46,107 nt of DNA from Fidelibacterota bacterium. Its GTDB lineage: Bacteria; Fidelibacterota; Marinisomatia; Marinisomatales; TCS55. The first letter of the stretch is position 1; each line of letters opens with the position of its first letter. Below the pieces are notes generated by a model. That model was given only the letters and a program-made list of their open reading frames with translations, was not told the DNA's origin and did no database searches. The DNA is taken from assembly GCA_016845785.1 (NCBI GenBank), contig JAERSH010000092.1:1-46107 (forward strand). Reading direction: 5' to 3'. Both the position numbers and the translations under genes were made by a program. Of the stretch, positions 15,053 to 24,554 are shown piece after piece.

Positions 15053-15604
15053 GTGCAAAGGCAACCAACAAAACATCTTCTTTCCCGGTATCTTTATGTT
15101 TATCCGGAAGAATCCAACAAAACAACAGGGGCGATTCGGTTTCTAGATTCCACTCGACAGTGTTTTGACCGCAATAATTGGGATGGTCATTTTACAGGAT
15201 CTGCCTGGGTCGTAGACCAAACGCGAAACTGGATTCTGATGACACACCATTATCAATTAAACCTGTGGCTTCAGTTGGGGGGGCATGCCGAAGGACGACC
15301 CAACTTATTGGATGTGGCGCTAGCAGAAGCACGAGAAGAGTCGGGTCTTTCTCGATTCATAGTTCTTTCTGATGAAATTTTTGACCTGGATATCCACCCC
15401 ATACCGCAATATAACAGGACACCAACTCATCTCCATTATGATGTTCGATTTATTTTTGAGGCGCGACATGGTGATGAGGAAATTATTATTAGCGATGAAT
15501 CGCACGACGTGGCTTGGGTTCATGTGGATGACGTATTAAATAAAAATCCTGAACCGTCGATGGTTAGAATGTTGTCAAAAATGAAGTCTTTTCCAGTAAA
15601 ATAA
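15053..15604 (+). CDS. Nudix hydrolase
   Basis: The Nudix box is readable as GGHAEGRPNLLDVALAEAREESGL in two pieces (GGHAEGRPN then ALAEAREESGL, about residues 76-99). The metal-binding EE pair is intact and Ala replaces the usual Arg at the first conserved position. The surrounding fold (GSAWVVDQTRNWILMTHH before it, HYDVRFIFEAR after it) is typical. Such enzymes hydrolyse nucleoside diphosphates linked to another group; the substrate is not predictable here. The start is a GTG at 15053 with no clear ribosome-binding site, and no later ATG would keep the fold. The stop is immediately followed by the next gene's ATG with no gap, so the two are probably translated together. Confidence 0.87.
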   Translation: MQRQPTKHLLSRYLYVYPEESNKTTGAIRFLDSTRQCFDRNNWDGHFTGSAWVVDQTRNWILMTHHYQLNLWLQLGGHAEGRPNLLDVALAEAREESGLSRFIVLSDEIFDLDIHPIPQYNRTPTHLHYDVRFIFEARHGDEEIIISDESHDVAWVHVDDVLNKNPEPSMVRMLSKMKSFPVK

Positions 15605-16900
15605 ATGGCGCTCAAAGATCAAATTAGGCATATAATTTTATCCAACTTGGTTTCTGAGGCCGATCGAAAAGTGGGTTTAGAAATTGAAGGCCTATATTAT
15701 GATGGAGATTTTCGCCGATTGCCCGTAAACCCTACGGATACTTTTAGTGCTACTGATTTAATTACCGGCGCAAATGATCTGCTGAATCCTTCTGATCCGT
15801 TTTCTTATTCACTGGAGCCGGGCGGACAACTGGAATGGGCTTCGGGGCCTTCTATTTCGCTGTGGGATATTCAATCCCAATTTAATCAACACCTATCTAT
15901 TGAGAACACGTTGTGTTCTGATTATGGTTTAGGGCGGCTATATCTTTCCTTGGAGCCCATGTGCAGTCCAGACGATATTGATCTTATCCGAATGAATAAA
16001 TATCAATTAATGAATGATCTATTTAGATCGTCCGGAATGTTGGGGCCTTGGATGATGCGCAACACAACGAGTGTTCAGGTAAATATTGATTTTACATCAG
16101 AAGAAGATGCAAATGAGATGGCCTTTGTGTCCGATGTAATACAGCCCCTTTTTAGTATTCTATTTTCGAATACACCTTTTATGAATGGTGAGCCTGTAGG
16201 AACAGCCAATATGCGGTGGCAAATCTGGGAAGATACGGACGCGAATCGTTGCGGTTCTCTTTTTTCACACGGCATTAATCGTTCCAATAAAATGGTGAGC
16301 GATTATGCAAATTGGATTCAATGGGTAAAAACAATTTTTCAATATACACCAGATGGAGACGCTGTTAGTTACAACGGTGATCTTCAAGAAATGATTTTAG
16401 CCAACCCCGATGAATTAGAAAGTCGCATTGTTTCGGCGTTGCACCAATCTTTTACGCACGTACGGTTTAAATCTGTGCTTGAAGTTCGCGCCGGGGATCG
16501 TCCACAAAAAGGCGCTGAACTATCTCCAGCTGCTTTCCTTTTGGGGTTGCTTACAGCCCCAAATGTGCGGCAAACTGTTTTTGAAATTGTAAAACAATGG
16601 ACGGACCAAGAGCGGAAACAGCTTGAGCAAACCGCAAAAGATATTTCATTTGAAAATACCGGGCCCGGCAATAAATCTATTGGAGATTGGCTTTCCATAT
16701 TGGGAGAACTGTCGCTTCAAGGTCTTGATGAACGGGCAGCGTTTTTTAATATAGAAAGTGAACGACCTTTACTGGAGGGCGTGTTAAATGATCTTTTAAT
16801 AAATGGACCAAAGACACAGCAAATTCAGAAAGCATATCAAACGGCGGGTGGGTCGCTAAACCAATTTCTTTTGGATTGCTGTTTGGACGGCGCTTCTTAA
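15605..16900 (+). CDS. gshA: glutamate-cysteine ligase, GCS2 (plant/alphaproteobacterial) type
   Basis: This enzyme makes gamma-glutamylcysteine, the first step of glutathione synthesis. Family marks include VGLEIEGLYY near the start, SLEPGGQLEWASGP (the EPGGQ.E block that binds glutamate/metal), MMRNTTSVQVNIDF, and GTANMRWQIWED with the downstream HVRFKSVLEVRAGDRP. Length (431) suits the GCS2 family. The ATG directly abuts the Nudix stop. No glutathione synthetase (gshB) lies in the window. The product could instead feed another gamma-glutamylcysteine-derived thiol such as ergothioneine (EgtA-like members share this fold). The specific substrate is inferred from family resemblance. Confidence 0.83.
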   Translation: MALKDQIRHIILSNLVSEADRKVGLEIEGLYYDGDFRRLPVNPTDTFSATDLITGANDLLNPSDPFSYSLEPGGQLEWASGPSISLWDIQSQFNQHLSIENTLCSDYGLGRLYLSLEPMCSPDDIDLIRMNKYQLMNDLFRSSGMLGPWMMRNTTSVQVNIDFTSEEDANEMAFVSDVIQPLFSILFSNTPFMNGEPVGTANMRWQIWEDTDANRCGSLFSHGINRSNKMVSDYANWIQWVKTIFQYTPDGDAVSYNGDLQEMILANPDELESRIVSALHQSFTHVRFKSVLEVRAGDRPQKGAELSPAAFLLGLLTAPNVRQTVFEIVKQWTDQERKQLEQTAKDISFENTGPGNKSIGDWLSILGELSLQGLDERAAFFNIESERPLLEGVLNDLLINGPKTQQIQKAYQTAGGSLNQFLLDCCLDGAS

Positions 16901-16905
16901 CAACC

Positions 16906-17316
16906 ATGCTTCCAGAACTTCACCCGCTCGTTATCCACTTCCCCATTGCGCTTTTTTCTGCAGCAATATTTTTTGATGCGTTATTTATTATTTTAAAAAA
17001 ACCTGAAAACCTGATGGTGGGCTGGTGGGTTATGCTCTTGGCCTTGGTTTCATCTGCAGCTGCAATTGCCACAGGTATTATTGATGATACACTAATTGGG
17101 CATCTTGGCACCGTGTTCCCCATTTGGGTGAATCATGGGTGGGTTCAGATCTTTTCTAGTTTAATTTTTCTCGCCCTTTTTATTTGGCGTACGCGCTATC
17201 CACTTTTTTATGAAACAAAAATATGGCGACAGCTATATTTGATTTCTGGCGGTATTGGTATTGCCATTTTATACTATGGCGGTCATTTGGGCGCAACGCT
17301 TTCGGGACGGATATAA
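16906..17316 (+). CDS. DUF2231-like small inner-membrane protein
   Basis: The ATG at 16906 gives 136 residues starting MLPELHPLVIHFPIAL, the hallmark HPLVVHFPIAL opening of DUF2231. Four hydrophobic segments follow (about 8-28, 38-60, 77-95, 110-128), and a further conserved-looking His sits in GGHLGATLSG. A TTG at 16876 is also in frame but would overlap the previous gene and spoil the family start. The function of the family is not established; the conserved His residues between membrane helices have led to suggestions of haem or metal binding. It sits between gshA and the haem-containing succinate dehydrogenase operon. Confidence 0.78.
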   Translation: MLPELHPLVIHFPIALFSAAIFFDALFIILKKPENLMVGWWVMLLALVSSAAAIATGIIDDTLIGHLGTVFPIWVNHGWVQIFSSLIFLALFIWRTRYPLFYETKIWRQLYLISGGIGIAILYYGGHLGATLSGRI

Positions 17317-17394
17317 ATCTATAGGATTATCTCGTTTTAGAAGTCGGGCGTGCACCCTAATTTCTCGGGTTCAAATTTGAAAAATCAATGTTAA

Positions 17395-18063
17395 ATGAGC
17401 TGGTTTAAATCTTTTCTTAATTCCTCCATCGGTAAAAAAACTGTGATGGCAACCACGGGGTTGCTGTTGTGTCTTTACTTGGTCGTCCATCTTGGTGGCA
17501 ATCTATTATTATATGCCGGACCGGATGTTTTTAATGGTTATGTGAAAAACCTGACCGCCTTTAAACCGCTAATCCGCGTGATAGAGGTTGTACTTGTTAT
17601 TATATTTGGCGCCCATATTGTCAATGGGCTACGTCTCGCAATTGAAAATAAAAAGGCCGGCGGTACATCTTATCAATTAAACCGAAAAAATGAAAACAGC
17701 ACACCATCTTCCCGCACCATGGCCATCACGGGATCTGTGCTGTTACTTTTTCTTATCGTTCATTTGGCAACCATTTGGTATAACTTTCAGATTGAACATT
17801 CCGGCGGACAGTTTTTTAACATCATTACCGGATCAGATGTTGGCCTTGGAAATATGTTTATTGCTGTATTGTATGGTGTAGCCATGGTGCTAATGGGGTT
17901 CCATTTAAAACACGGGTTTCAGTCCGCCTTTCAAACATTTGGTATTCGATTTAACCGGCATGGGAAATTAATTGAAATGGTTTCAATTTTATTTTGGCTA
18001 ATCATTCCTGCTGGATTTCTTTCTATCGTCATTTATTTCGGATTTATGGGAGGCGCCAATTAA
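17395..18063 (+). CDS. sdhC: succinate dehydrogenase/fumarate reductase cytochrome b subunit
   Basis: This is the membrane anchor that passes electrons between SdhB and quinone. The 222 residues have five hydrophobic segments, as in the single large cytochrome b558 subunits of Bacillus and Bacteroidota. They do not fit the small SdhC/SdhD pairs of E. coli. His32 (VHLGGN), His74 (FGAHIVNG), His123 (FLIVHLAT) and His170 (LMGFHLKHG) are spaced much like the four haem ligands of the di-haem type, so two haems b are likely. It starts at an ATG after a 78-base gap in which I see no clear promoter or terminator. Only one base separates it from sdhA. The direction of the reaction (succinate oxidation or fumarate reduction) cannot be decided from sequence. 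Confidence 0.92.
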   Translation: MSWFKSFLNSSIGKKTVMATTGLLLCLYLVVHLGGNLLLYAGPDVFNGYVKNLTAFKPLIRVIEVVLVIIFGAHIVNGLRLAIENKKAGGTSYQLNRKNENSTPSSRTMAITGSVLLLFLIVHLATIWYNFQIEHSGGQFFNIITGSDVGLGNMFIAVLYGVAMVLMGFHLKHGFQSAFQTFGIRFNRHGKLIEMVSILFWLIIPAGFLSIVIYFGFMGGAN

Positions 18064-18064
18064 T

Positions 18065-19975
18065 ATGAGTTTTCAATCCAATATTCCGGACGGCCCTTTA
18101 AAAGAAAAATGGACCAAGCATAAGTTTGATTTGAAACTGGTCAATCCTGCCAATAAACGAAAATATAATATTATTGTTGTGGGCACTGGCCTTGCAGGTG
18201 CATCAGCAGCCGCGTCTTTTGCTGAACTTGGATATAATGTTCAGGCTTTCTCATATCATGAATCGCCCCGACGTGCCCATAGCATTGCAGCCCAAGGGGG
18301 CATAAATGCAGCAAAGAATTATCCCAATGATGGGGATAGTATCTACCGGTTGTTTTATGATACGATCAAGGGTGGGGACTACCGTGCGCGAGAAGCAAAT
18401 GTGTATCGCCTTGCAGAAATCAGTAATAATATAATCGATCAATGCGTGGCGCAAGGTGTGCCCTTTGCGCGGGAATATGGCGGTCTTCTGGATAATCGCT
18501 CTTTTGGCGGAGCTCAAGTCTCCCGAACATTTTATGCGCGAGGACAAACAGGCCAGCAACTTTTACTCGGTGCTTATTCTGCCCTCATTCGCCAAATGGG
18601 GAAAGGTACTGTACAATTTCACCCGCGACATGAAATGCTAGATCTTGTCCTTGTAAATGGAGAGGCGAAGGGAATTATTACTCGGAATCTCGTTACAGGA
18701 GAAATTAACCGCCATAGTGCCAATGCCGTTGTTTTGGCCACCGGAGGCTATGGAAATGTCTTTTTCCTTTCTACCAATGCCATGGCAAGCAATGTAACCG
18801 CTGCATGGCGTGCCCATCGGAAAGGTGCATATTTTGCCAATCCATGTTTCACTCAGATTCATCCAACCTGTATACCGGTTTCCAGCGAGCATCAATCCAA
18901 GTTAACGCTTATGAGTGAAAGCCTAAGAAACGACGGTCGTGTTTGGGTGCCAAAGAAAAAGGGTGACAATCGAAACCCATCTGATATTCCTGAAGAAGAT
19001 CGCGATTATTATCTTGAACGACTTTATCCTTCTTTTGGAAACCTTGTCCCAAGAGATGTGGCCTCCCGCCGTGCAAAAGACATGTGCGACAAGGGCCATG
19101 GCGTCGGGAACACTGGTTTAGCTGTTTATCTTGATTTCTCAGATGCGATTCAACGCCTTGGGCGAGATGCCGTCTCTGCAAAATATGGCAATCTTTTCGA
19201 TATGTATCAACAGATTACCGGTGAGAACCCCTACGAAACGCCTATGCGAATTTATCCCGCAGTCCACTACACCATGGGCGGCCTTTGGGTGGATTATAAT
19301 TTAATGAGCAATGTCCCGGGACTCTTTGTTCTGGGCGAAGCTAATTTTTCAGACCATGGTGCCAACCGTCTTGGCGCGTCCGCGCTTATGCAGGGATTGG
19401 CAGACGGCTACTTCATTATTCCACAAACGATTGGCAATTATTTATCTGAAAAATTAAATGAAACCGTCTCTATCGAAGATTCAGCCTTTTCGTCGGCAGA
19501 AAATGATGTCCGTGAGCGGGCAGAGAAATTGCTTTCCGTAAATGGATCCCGAACTGTGGATGATATTCATAAAGAATTAGGAAAAATTTTGTGGGATAAT
19601 GTTGGCATGTCTCGCGAATCATCTGGGCTGAATGAGGCAATTCAAAAGATTCCAGCCCTTAGAGAAGAGTTTTGGAATAACGTTCGCGTTCCGGGAAACA
19701 ATGAATCTTTTAATCCTGAATTGGAAAAAGCAGGGCGAGTGGCAGACTTTTTAGAGCTGGGGGAAACCATGGCCAGAGACGCCCTAAACAGGGAGGAATC
19801 CTGTGGCGGCCATTTTCGTGAAGAGCATCAAACAGAAGAGAATGAAGCACGACGTAACGATGAAGGATATACGTATGTAGCTGCTTGGGAGTATCAAGAC
19901 GGTGCCCCTCCCAATCTTCATAAAGAATCATTAAATTTTGAAAATGTGTCTCTTACGACACGGAGTTATAAGTGA
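18065..19975 (+). CDS. sdhA: succinate dehydrogenase/fumarate reductase flavoprotein subunit
   Basis: The catalytic flavoprotein oxidises succinate to fumarate. It shows a dinucleotide-binding motif [19 protein letters not shown] (about 36-54). The flavin-attachment region [15 protein letters not shown] follows, with His72 as the likely covalent FAD ligand. HPTCIP and the substrate-site Arg region near [12 protein letters not shown] (about 330) are also present. [14 protein letters not shown] and [14 protein letters not shown] complete the FAD-binding fold. The 636 residues match the Bacteroidota/Epsilon-type subfamily, which is longer than E. coli SdhA (588). Its stop overlaps the sdhB start (TGATG), typical of coupled translation. 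Confidence 0.96.
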   Translation: MSFQSNIPDGPLKEKWTKHKFDLKLVNPANKRKYNIIVVGTGLAGASAAASFAELGYNVQAFSYHESPRRAHSIAAQGGINAAKNYPNDGDSIYRLFYDTIKGGDYRAREANVYRLAEISNNIIDQCVAQGVPFAREYGGLLDNRSFGGAQVSRTFYARGQTGQQLLLGAYSALIRQMGKGTVQFHPRHEMLDLVLVNGEAKGIITRNLVTGEINRHSANAVVLATGGYGNVFFLSTNAMASNVTAAWRAHRKGAYFANPCFTQIHPTCIPVSSEHQSKLTLMSESLRNDGRVWVPKKKGDNRNPSDIPEEDRDYYLERLYPSFGNLVPRDVASRRAKDMCDKGHGVGNTGLAVYLDFSDAIQRLGRDAVSAKYGNLFDMYQQITGENPYETPMRIYPAVHYTMGGLWVDYNLMSNVPGLFVLGEANFSDHGANRLGASALMQGLADGYFIIPQTIGNYLSEKLNETVSIEDSAFSSAENDVRERAEKLLSVNGSRTVDDIHKELGKILWDNVGMSRESSGLNEAIQKIPALREEFWNNVRVPGNNESFNPELEKAGRVADFLELGETMARDALNREESCGGHFREEHQTEENEARRNDEGYTYVAAWEYQDGAPPNLHKESLNFENVSLTTRSYK

Positions 19976-20715
19976 TGCAGATTACCCTTAAGGTTTGGCG
20001 ACAGTCCGATGCTAATTCTCCCGGAGATTTCGTTTCCTATCCTGTGGATAATGTCACGGAAGATATGTCCTTTTTTGAAGTGATTGATATGCTGAACGAT
20101 GAGCTCGTCCTGCGGGGTGAAGAGCCGATTGCTTTCGACCACGATTGCCGTGAAGGTATCTGTGGTACCTGCGGCATCTTTATTGATGGGCGGGCACATG
20201 GACCGCTTCAAGGGGTTACCTCCTGCCAAGTGCATATGCGAAGTTTTACGGATGGGCAAGAAATTGTCGTAGAGCCCTGGCGAGCGCGGGCGTTTCCTGT
20301 CATTAAAGATTTGGCGGTTGATCGAACAGCCTTTGACCGCATTATGGCGTCCGGTGGTTATATATCTGTAAATACAGGGAGCAGTGTAGATGCAAATGCA
20401 ACGCCAATTTCTAAGCACGACGCAGATGAGGCTTTTGATGCTGCTGCTTGCATTGGATGTGGCGCCTGTGTTGCCAGTTGTAAAAATGCATCGGCCATGC
20501 TTTTTGTGGGCGCAAAAGTGTCCCAATATGCCTTACTGCCCCAGGGGCAGCCTGAATCAAAAGAACGGGTGCTAAATATGGTGGCCACCATGGACGATGA
20601 GGGCTTCGGCAGCTGCACAAATACGGGGGCTTGTGAGTCTGAGTGTCCAAAAGAAATTTCTTTAGAACATATTGCCAGAATGAACCGGGAATTTATTAAA
20701 GCCAGTTTGGGATAA
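19975..20715 (+). CDS. sdhB: succinate dehydrogenase/fumarate reductase iron-sulfur subunit
   Basis: This subunit carries electrons from SdhA to the cytochrome. The N-terminal ferredoxin-like part has Cys58, Cys63 and Cys66 ([11 protein letters not shown]) with Cys84 for a [2Fe-2S] centre. The C-terminal part has [13 protein letters not shown] (Cys159, 162, 165, 169) and the second group [15 protein letters not shown] (Cys214, 220, 224), for the [4Fe-4S] and [3Fe-4S] centres. I chose the ATG at 19975, which overlaps the sdhA stop as TGATG, rather than the GTG one codon earlier. The 246-residue length is normal. The operon order C-A-B and the terminator 25 bases after the stop mark this as the end of the transcript. 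Confidence 0.96.
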   Translation: MQITLKVWRQSDANSPGDFVSYPVDNVTEDMSFFEVIDMLNDELVLRGEEPIAFDHDCREGICGTCGIFIDGRAHGPLQGVTSCQVHMRSFTDGQEIVVEPWRARAFPVIKDLAVDRTAFDRIMASGGYISVNTGSSVDANATPISKHDADEAFDAAACIGCGACVASCKNASAMLFVGAKVSQYALLPQGQPESKERVLNMVATMDDEGFGSCTNTGACESECPKEISLEHIARMNREFIKASLG

Positions 20716-20740
20716 TGTTAACCCCGCAATAATTATAAAC

Positions 20741-20774
20741 AAAAAAGCCCTGATTTTACGCAGGGCTTTTTTTA
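20741..20774. terminator. bidirectional terminator between sdhB and tonB
   Basis: AAAAAAGCCCTG and CAGGGCTTTTTTT form a hairpin of perfect complementarity around an 8-base loop, with a T-run on either strand. It lies in the 81-base gap between two convergent operons and can serve both. Confidence 0.9.
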
Positions 20775-20796
20775 TTATTCTAATATTGCTTTCCGC

Positions 20797-21420
20797 TTAA
20801 CTTTTCAGTCTAAAGTTCACCGGAATAGAAATCCAAACACCCACTGCCCGTTCACGCTGTTTAGCCGGCCTAAACCGAACGGAACGAATTGCTTCTGTCG
20901 CTGCTTCGTCCAGCCCTGTATTTGGGATGCCTTTTAAAATGACCGTGTCTTTTACCCGACCTCTTTCATCCACAAATACTTGCACAACTACCGTCCCTTC
21001 AATCCCCGCCTCCTGAGCAATTTCAGGATATTTTGGCCGAATGGGAGAAAGGGGAACCGGCGGATCATCATAGGGAATAAACTTTACTCGCGGTCCTTCG
21101 GGTGGCGGTGGCGGCGCGTCCCAAGCATCAAAATCATCTAGGTTAAACTCGTCCAGCGTAACATCATCGGCGATGTCTTCACTTTCTGATTCAACCGGAA
21201 CAGATGGTCTTGCCGGGGGCGGTGGCCTATCAAATTGTTCTGTTTGGGGTATATCAATTTGTTCGATTATTATTTGAACCTCTTCCTTCAATTCCACCCT
21301 GTTCACCACTCTTGGAAAAATCAAGAACGTTGAAACCAACAATAGTAGTCCGGTGAAACCAGTTATGCGAACAACAACGGGGTAAATGTGTTTTAATGAA
21401 GCAGATTGTTCTGTACGCAT
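20797..21420 (-). CDS. tonB: energy transducer TonB
   Basis: TonB transmits the energy of ExbB/ExbD to outer-membrane receptors. Residues about 15-33 form the N-terminal membrane anchor. A Pro-rich periplasmic stretch (about 60-115, RPPPPARPSVP and DAWDAPPPPPEGP) spans the periplasm. The C-terminal TonB domain (about 125-205) has YPEIAQEAGIEGTVVVQVFVD and the AIRSVRFRPAKQ block. It is the last gene of an exbB-exbD-exbD-tonB set and starts one base after the preceding ExbD stop. No receptor gene is nearby, so it probably serves receptors encoded elsewhere. The 207-residue length is ordinary. Confidence 0.93.
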   Translation of the reverse strand: MRTEQSASLKHIYPVVVRITGFTGLLLLVSTFLIFPRVVNRVELKEEVQIIIEQIDIPQTEQFDRPPPPARPSVPVESESEDIADDVTLDEFNLDDFDAWDAPPPPPEGPRVKFIPYDDPPVPLSPIRPKYPEIAQEAGIEGTVVVQVFVDERGRVKDTVILKGIPNTGLDEAATEAIRSVRFRPAKQRERAVGVWISIPVNFRLKS

Positions 21421-21421
21421 A

Positions 21422-21832
21422 TTAATCTACCGCCGTTTTTGATGAATAGTTCAGTTTCAGTGCATCCGCTTTTCGAAGTTCAGTATGAATATCGCTGATG
21501 AGTCCCATTTTTGCCCGCTCATCTGCTTTTAGCGACACAACAAGCTGCGGATCTGAAACGCGCTTTTCATACATTACATGGCGAACGCCTTCCGAAGAGT
21601 AGAGCTTATCTTCAATGGACACCAACCCCTCTTTAGACACCCAAATGTGAGAGGTGTGCCGTTTTGATTTCAATTTCTCAATCCGCTTTGCTTTTGGCAA
21701 AGAAATGGGTAGCCCCGAATACTCTCTTAATACCGTTGTAACCATAAAAAAGATCAACAGCATAAAGATAATGTCTGGCATTGAAGCGGTTGGAATTTCT
21801 GAATCTAGCTGGGTTTTTCTGTTTACTTTCAT
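21422..21832 (-). CDS. exbD: biopolymer transport protein ExbD (second copy)
   Basis: This is a single-pass ion-channel subunit of the TonB motor. After a polar N-terminus, the membrane segment contains PTASMPDIIFMLLIFFMV. The Asp at residue 20 is in the position of the proton-carrying Asp of ExbD/TolR. The periplasmic domain (about 45-136) includes LVVSLKADERAKMGLISDI, which fits the family. The ATG overlaps the stop of the first ExbD (ATGA). Two unlike ExbD proteins with one ExbB suggest a mixed pentamer or two alternative complexes, as seen in several Bacteroidota and Fibrobacterota operons. Confidence 0.92.
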   Translation of the reverse strand: MKVNRKTQLDSEIPTASMPDIIFMLLIFFMVTTVLREYSGLPISLPKAKRIEKLKSKRHTSHIWVSKEGLVSIEDKLYSSEGVRHVMYEKRVSDPQLVVSLKADERAKMGLISDIHTELRKADALKLNYSSKTAVD

Positions 21833-22227
21833 CAGTTTGACTCCGCTATAGATACACGCGTTGCATTTGCCATTTTCAGCTGATCGATTACTTTTACATA
21901 GTCCATATAGCTGGCAGCGCTATGGGCCTTTACTGAAATAACTAGTTTTTCATTTTCGGCAATTCTTTGCCGTACGGTTTGAGACAAATTCTTCACCTCT
22001 ACCGGCTCACCGCCCAGAAGTACATTCCCTGTTGAGTTAATCAAACAATTTAAAATGTTCTTCTTATTGATTTCAATTTCTTCCCCTTCTGCGGGTAACA
22101 CCATACCAAGACCTTTATCCATATCAATGGTGGTGGTCACAAGGAAGAATATCAAAAGCAAAAAGGCGATATCTGCCATGGAGGAGGTCGGAATTTCGCC
22201 TCCTTTAAATCTACGTTTTCCCGCCAT
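21832..22227 (-). CDS. exbD: biopolymer transport protein ExbD (first copy)
   Basis: This is the first of two ExbD paralogues. The N-terminal FKGGEIPTSSMADIAFLLLIFFLV holds the channel Asp at residue 19, within the only membrane segment. The periplasmic domain (about 50-131) includes KLVISVKAHSAASYMDYVKVIDQL in the expected place. It lies 7 bases downstream of exbB and overlaps the second exbD by four bases. At 131 residues it is close to the family's usual size. The two copies share the opening EIPT.SM.DI..LLLIFF but differ widely afterwards, so they are not a recent duplication. Confidence 0.92.
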   Translation of the reverse strand: MAGKRRFKGGEIPTSSMADIAFLLLIFFLVTTTIDMDKGLGMVLPAEGEEIEINKKNILNCLINSTGNVLLGGEPVEVKNLSQTVRQRIAENEKLVISVKAHSAASYMDYVKVIDQLKMANATRVSIAESN

Positions 22228-22234
22228 GAATTAG

Positions 22235-22861
22235 CTATTTCTTACTTTTCTTAGCAGCATCCATTTCATAAAGCTGGTCGACTAGCTTTATGGAGTTTTC
22301 TTCCATATCCAAGATGAGCTTATCAATCCGGGAAACAAAAAAGTTTTGGAAAAACTGGATGATCATGGCTGTAATCAAACCAAAAGCGGTTGTCAGCAGT
22401 GCCTGAGAAATACCACCAGCAACAACAGCCGGTGAAATGTCGTTGGCGGCTTTAATTGCGTCAAATGCTGCAATCATACCTACAACTGTTCCGGTGAATC
22501 CGATCATCGGCGCAACCGTAATTACGGTGTTCAGCCAAATCATATTCTTTTCAAGAAAGGACATTTCGAGCGATCCGGCATTTTGGATTGCTTTCTCAAC
22601 GTCGCTTAATCCTCTGTGTATTCTGGAAAGACCTGCGTGAAAAATTTCAGCAACCGGTCCCCGTGTTTCATTACACAGCTCTACAGCAGCTTCTACGCCA
22701 TTGTTTTCAAGGGTTTCAGAAATATCTGTAAAGAACTTCTGAGAGTTAATTGAAGACATCACTAGCGAGTATGCACGCTCGAGCGCGAATCCCAGTCCGA
22801 AGACCAATGAAATCAGGATCGGCCACATAAAGGCGCCGCCATCGATGAAATATTGAACCAT
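22235..22861 (-). CDS. exbB: ExbB/TolQ-type proton channel
   Basis: ExbB surrounds ExbD to form the ion channel that energises TonB. The 208 residues have three membrane segments (about 10-28, 105-130, 145-170), with the family signatures NTVITVAPMIGFTGTVVGMI and VAGGISQALLTTAFGLITA. A GGAGG ribosome-binding site lies 6 bases before the ATG, and a good promoter is visible just upstream. Neighbours exbD-exbD-tonB make ExbB the most likely assignment over TolQ. It is clearly distinct from the MotA at 3941-4729. Confidence 0.93.
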   Translation of the reverse strand: MVQYFIDGGAFMWPILISLVFGLGFALERAYSLVMSSINSQKFFTDISETLENNGVEAAVELCNETRGPVAEIFHAGLSRIHRGLSDVEKAIQNAGSLEMSFLEKNMIWLNTVITVAPMIGFTGTVVGMIAAFDAIKAANDISPAVVAGGISQALLTTAFGLITAMIIQFFQNFFVSRIDKLILDMEENSIKLVDQLYEMDAAKKSKK

Positions 22862-22894
22862 TAAATACCTCCGTTTATGTCAATTGTATCTTTG

Positions 22895-22923
22895 AAATTA
22901 TCCCTTACCTCAAGGAAAGTCAA
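22895..22923 (-). promoter_or_regulatory. sigma70-like promoter of the exbB-exbD-exbD-tonB operon
   Basis: On the minus strand TTGACT (22923-22918) is followed after 17 bases by TAATTT (22900-22895), a good match to the -35/-10 pattern. It lies in the 79-base gap between ctpA and exbB, with a start site expected about 30 bases before the exbB ATG and its GGAGG site. Confidence 0.6.
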
Positions 22924-22940
22924 ATTAAAAGCCCGGGAAT

Positions 22941-24554
22941 TTAATTGCTTTGGACCAAGAATGCATCAGCTTCGTTAAAATGTTTTAAAGCATCCATAAC
23001 TTGGTTATCTGCAGTCACTCTTACGCCCCATAGCTGGTCTCTTCCCCACTTTGCCCCGGCCACTTCAGATTTTAAAATTACTGTTAAATGATCTCTATTT
23101 GCTTCATATTCTTCTTTATCAAATTTTTCTTCTTTGGTTATATAATCATAAAAATCATCAACCGCTTCACTCGGGAGGTCCCAGTCAGATTGAAAGACTT
23201 GGTAGTTGTCGGGCGTTTTATTCTCCTTTATATATTGTGTGCTCCAATTAAACATGAACCGGTTGGGATGAGAAAGAATTTTTCGCGTTGTTTCGTTTAT
23301 ATCCAATTCCCAGGGGATATGAATATCCGGCGTAATGCCGCCGCCGCCATATACCGTTCTACCTTTTCTGGTTTTAAAAGGGGGGCGTGTTTTTTTAAGT
23401 GAGTCTAGTTTTTCTTCACGACCGCTTTCATATAGCTCTCTATAGTAATCATCATAATCGCCATTATCAAAAGGGCGCTGAATCAGTCTGCCGCTTGGTG
23501 TATAATATTGGGCAATGGTCACACGAATGGCTGAGCCATCGCTCAGCCCTGCCTGACGTTGAACAAGGCCTTTTCCGAAACTGGTCTCCCCAACGATGAG
23601 GCCGCGATCTAAATCTTGGATTGCTCCCGCAACAATTTCACTCCCGCTAGCCGATCCACGGTTAATTAACACAACCACCGAAAAACCTTCATTTCCCTTT
23701 TGTGGCGCTGACATGAAAACCTGTTCCACATCTTTGCTTTTTCCTTTGGTATAAACCAGCGTGTCTCTGTCGGCAATAAAGATGTTTGCCACCTCTGCCG
23801 CCTGCTCCAAAATGCCGCCTCCATTATTTCTCAGGTCAAGCACCATTCTTTCCATACCTTGATCTAATAGTTTATTTATGGCTTTTTTAACTTCCGGTCC
23901 AGATTTTGTGGAGAAGCGTGTGAGCCATGCGTATCCTGTTTTTTCGTCAAGCATAACGCTAGCCCGAACACTATATAAAGGAATATCATCGCGAATGATG
24001 GTTACCTCAAATGGATCTGTATCCATACGGCCAATTTCTAAATCAACGCGAGTCCCTTTTTTGCCTCTCAGTTTCTTATAAACTTCATCTCGTTCGATTC
24101 CTTTTGCGCTTTCACCGTCAATTTTTGTAATCCAGTCTCCTGATTGAATTCCTGCTTTTTCGGACGGTCCGCCCACCACCGGCGCAATCACCGTTATGTA
24201 ACTGTTTAGAATATCAAACTCGATGCCAATACCTTGAAATTCTCCCTGAAACATTTCATTGATGTTTTTCTGGTCCTTCGCCGATATAAATATGGAGTGG
24301 GGATCAAGCTGATCCATAATGCCACTGAATGCACCATCCATCAAGGCTTCCATATCGACATCTTCATAGTAAAGTTGGTTTACATAGTAAAGAATTTGGT
24401 TCATCACCTTGAACTTGCTCTCAATCACAGCATAGGCATTGTTCTGTTTTGAATAAAGCGACTGTGTGAGTGGAAGGGCGATGAGTAGGCCTGTGGCAAT
24501 GCCCGCAAGCCACGTCCAGCCTCCAGATGAAAACAATTGTTTAATGCGCTTCAC
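22941..24554 (-). CDS. ctpA: C-terminal processing protease (S41 family, CtpA/Prc-like)
   Basis: This is a periplasmic serine protease that trims or degrades proteins from their C-termini. The order is an N-terminal membrane anchor/signal (about 12-32), a helical bundle, a PDZ domain (about 95-180, FQGIGIEFDI and AGIQSGDWITKIDG), then the S41 catalytic core. INRGSASGSEIVAGA places the nucleophile at Ser303, and GETSFGKGLVQ gives the general-base Lys328, the same 25-residue spacing as Ser430/Lys455 of E. coli Prc. The 537 residues include about 120 extra C-terminal residues beyond the core. The GTG start at 24554 overlaps the stop of the upstream outer-membrane-protein gene by one base, so the two are co-translated. 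Confidence 0.93.
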   Translation of the reverse strand: MKRIKQLFSSGGWTWLAGIATGLLIALPLTQSLYSKQNNAYAVIESKFKVMNQILYYVNQLYYEDVDMEALMDGAFSGIMDQLDPHSIFISAKDQKNINEMFQGEFQGIGIEFDILNSYITVIAPVVGGPSEKAGIQSGDWITKIDGESAKGIERDEVYKKLRGKKGTRVDLEIGRMDTDPFEVTIIRDDIPLYSVRASVMLDEKTGYAWLTRFSTKSGPEVKKAINKLLDQGMERMVLDLRNNGGGILEQAAEVANIFIADRDTLVYTKGKSKDVEQVFMSAPQKGNEGFSVVVLINRGSASGSEIVAGAIQDLDRGLIVGETSFGKGLVQRQAGLSDGSAIRVTIAQYYTPSGRLIQRPFDNGDYDDYYRELYESGREEKLDSLKKTRPPFKTRKGRTVYGGGGITPDIHIPWELDINETTRKILSHPNRFMFNWSTQYIKENKTPDNYQVFQSDWDLPSEAVDDFYDYITKEEKFDKEEYEANRDHLTVILKSEVAGAKWGRDQLWGVRVTADNQVMDALKHFNEADAFLVQSN

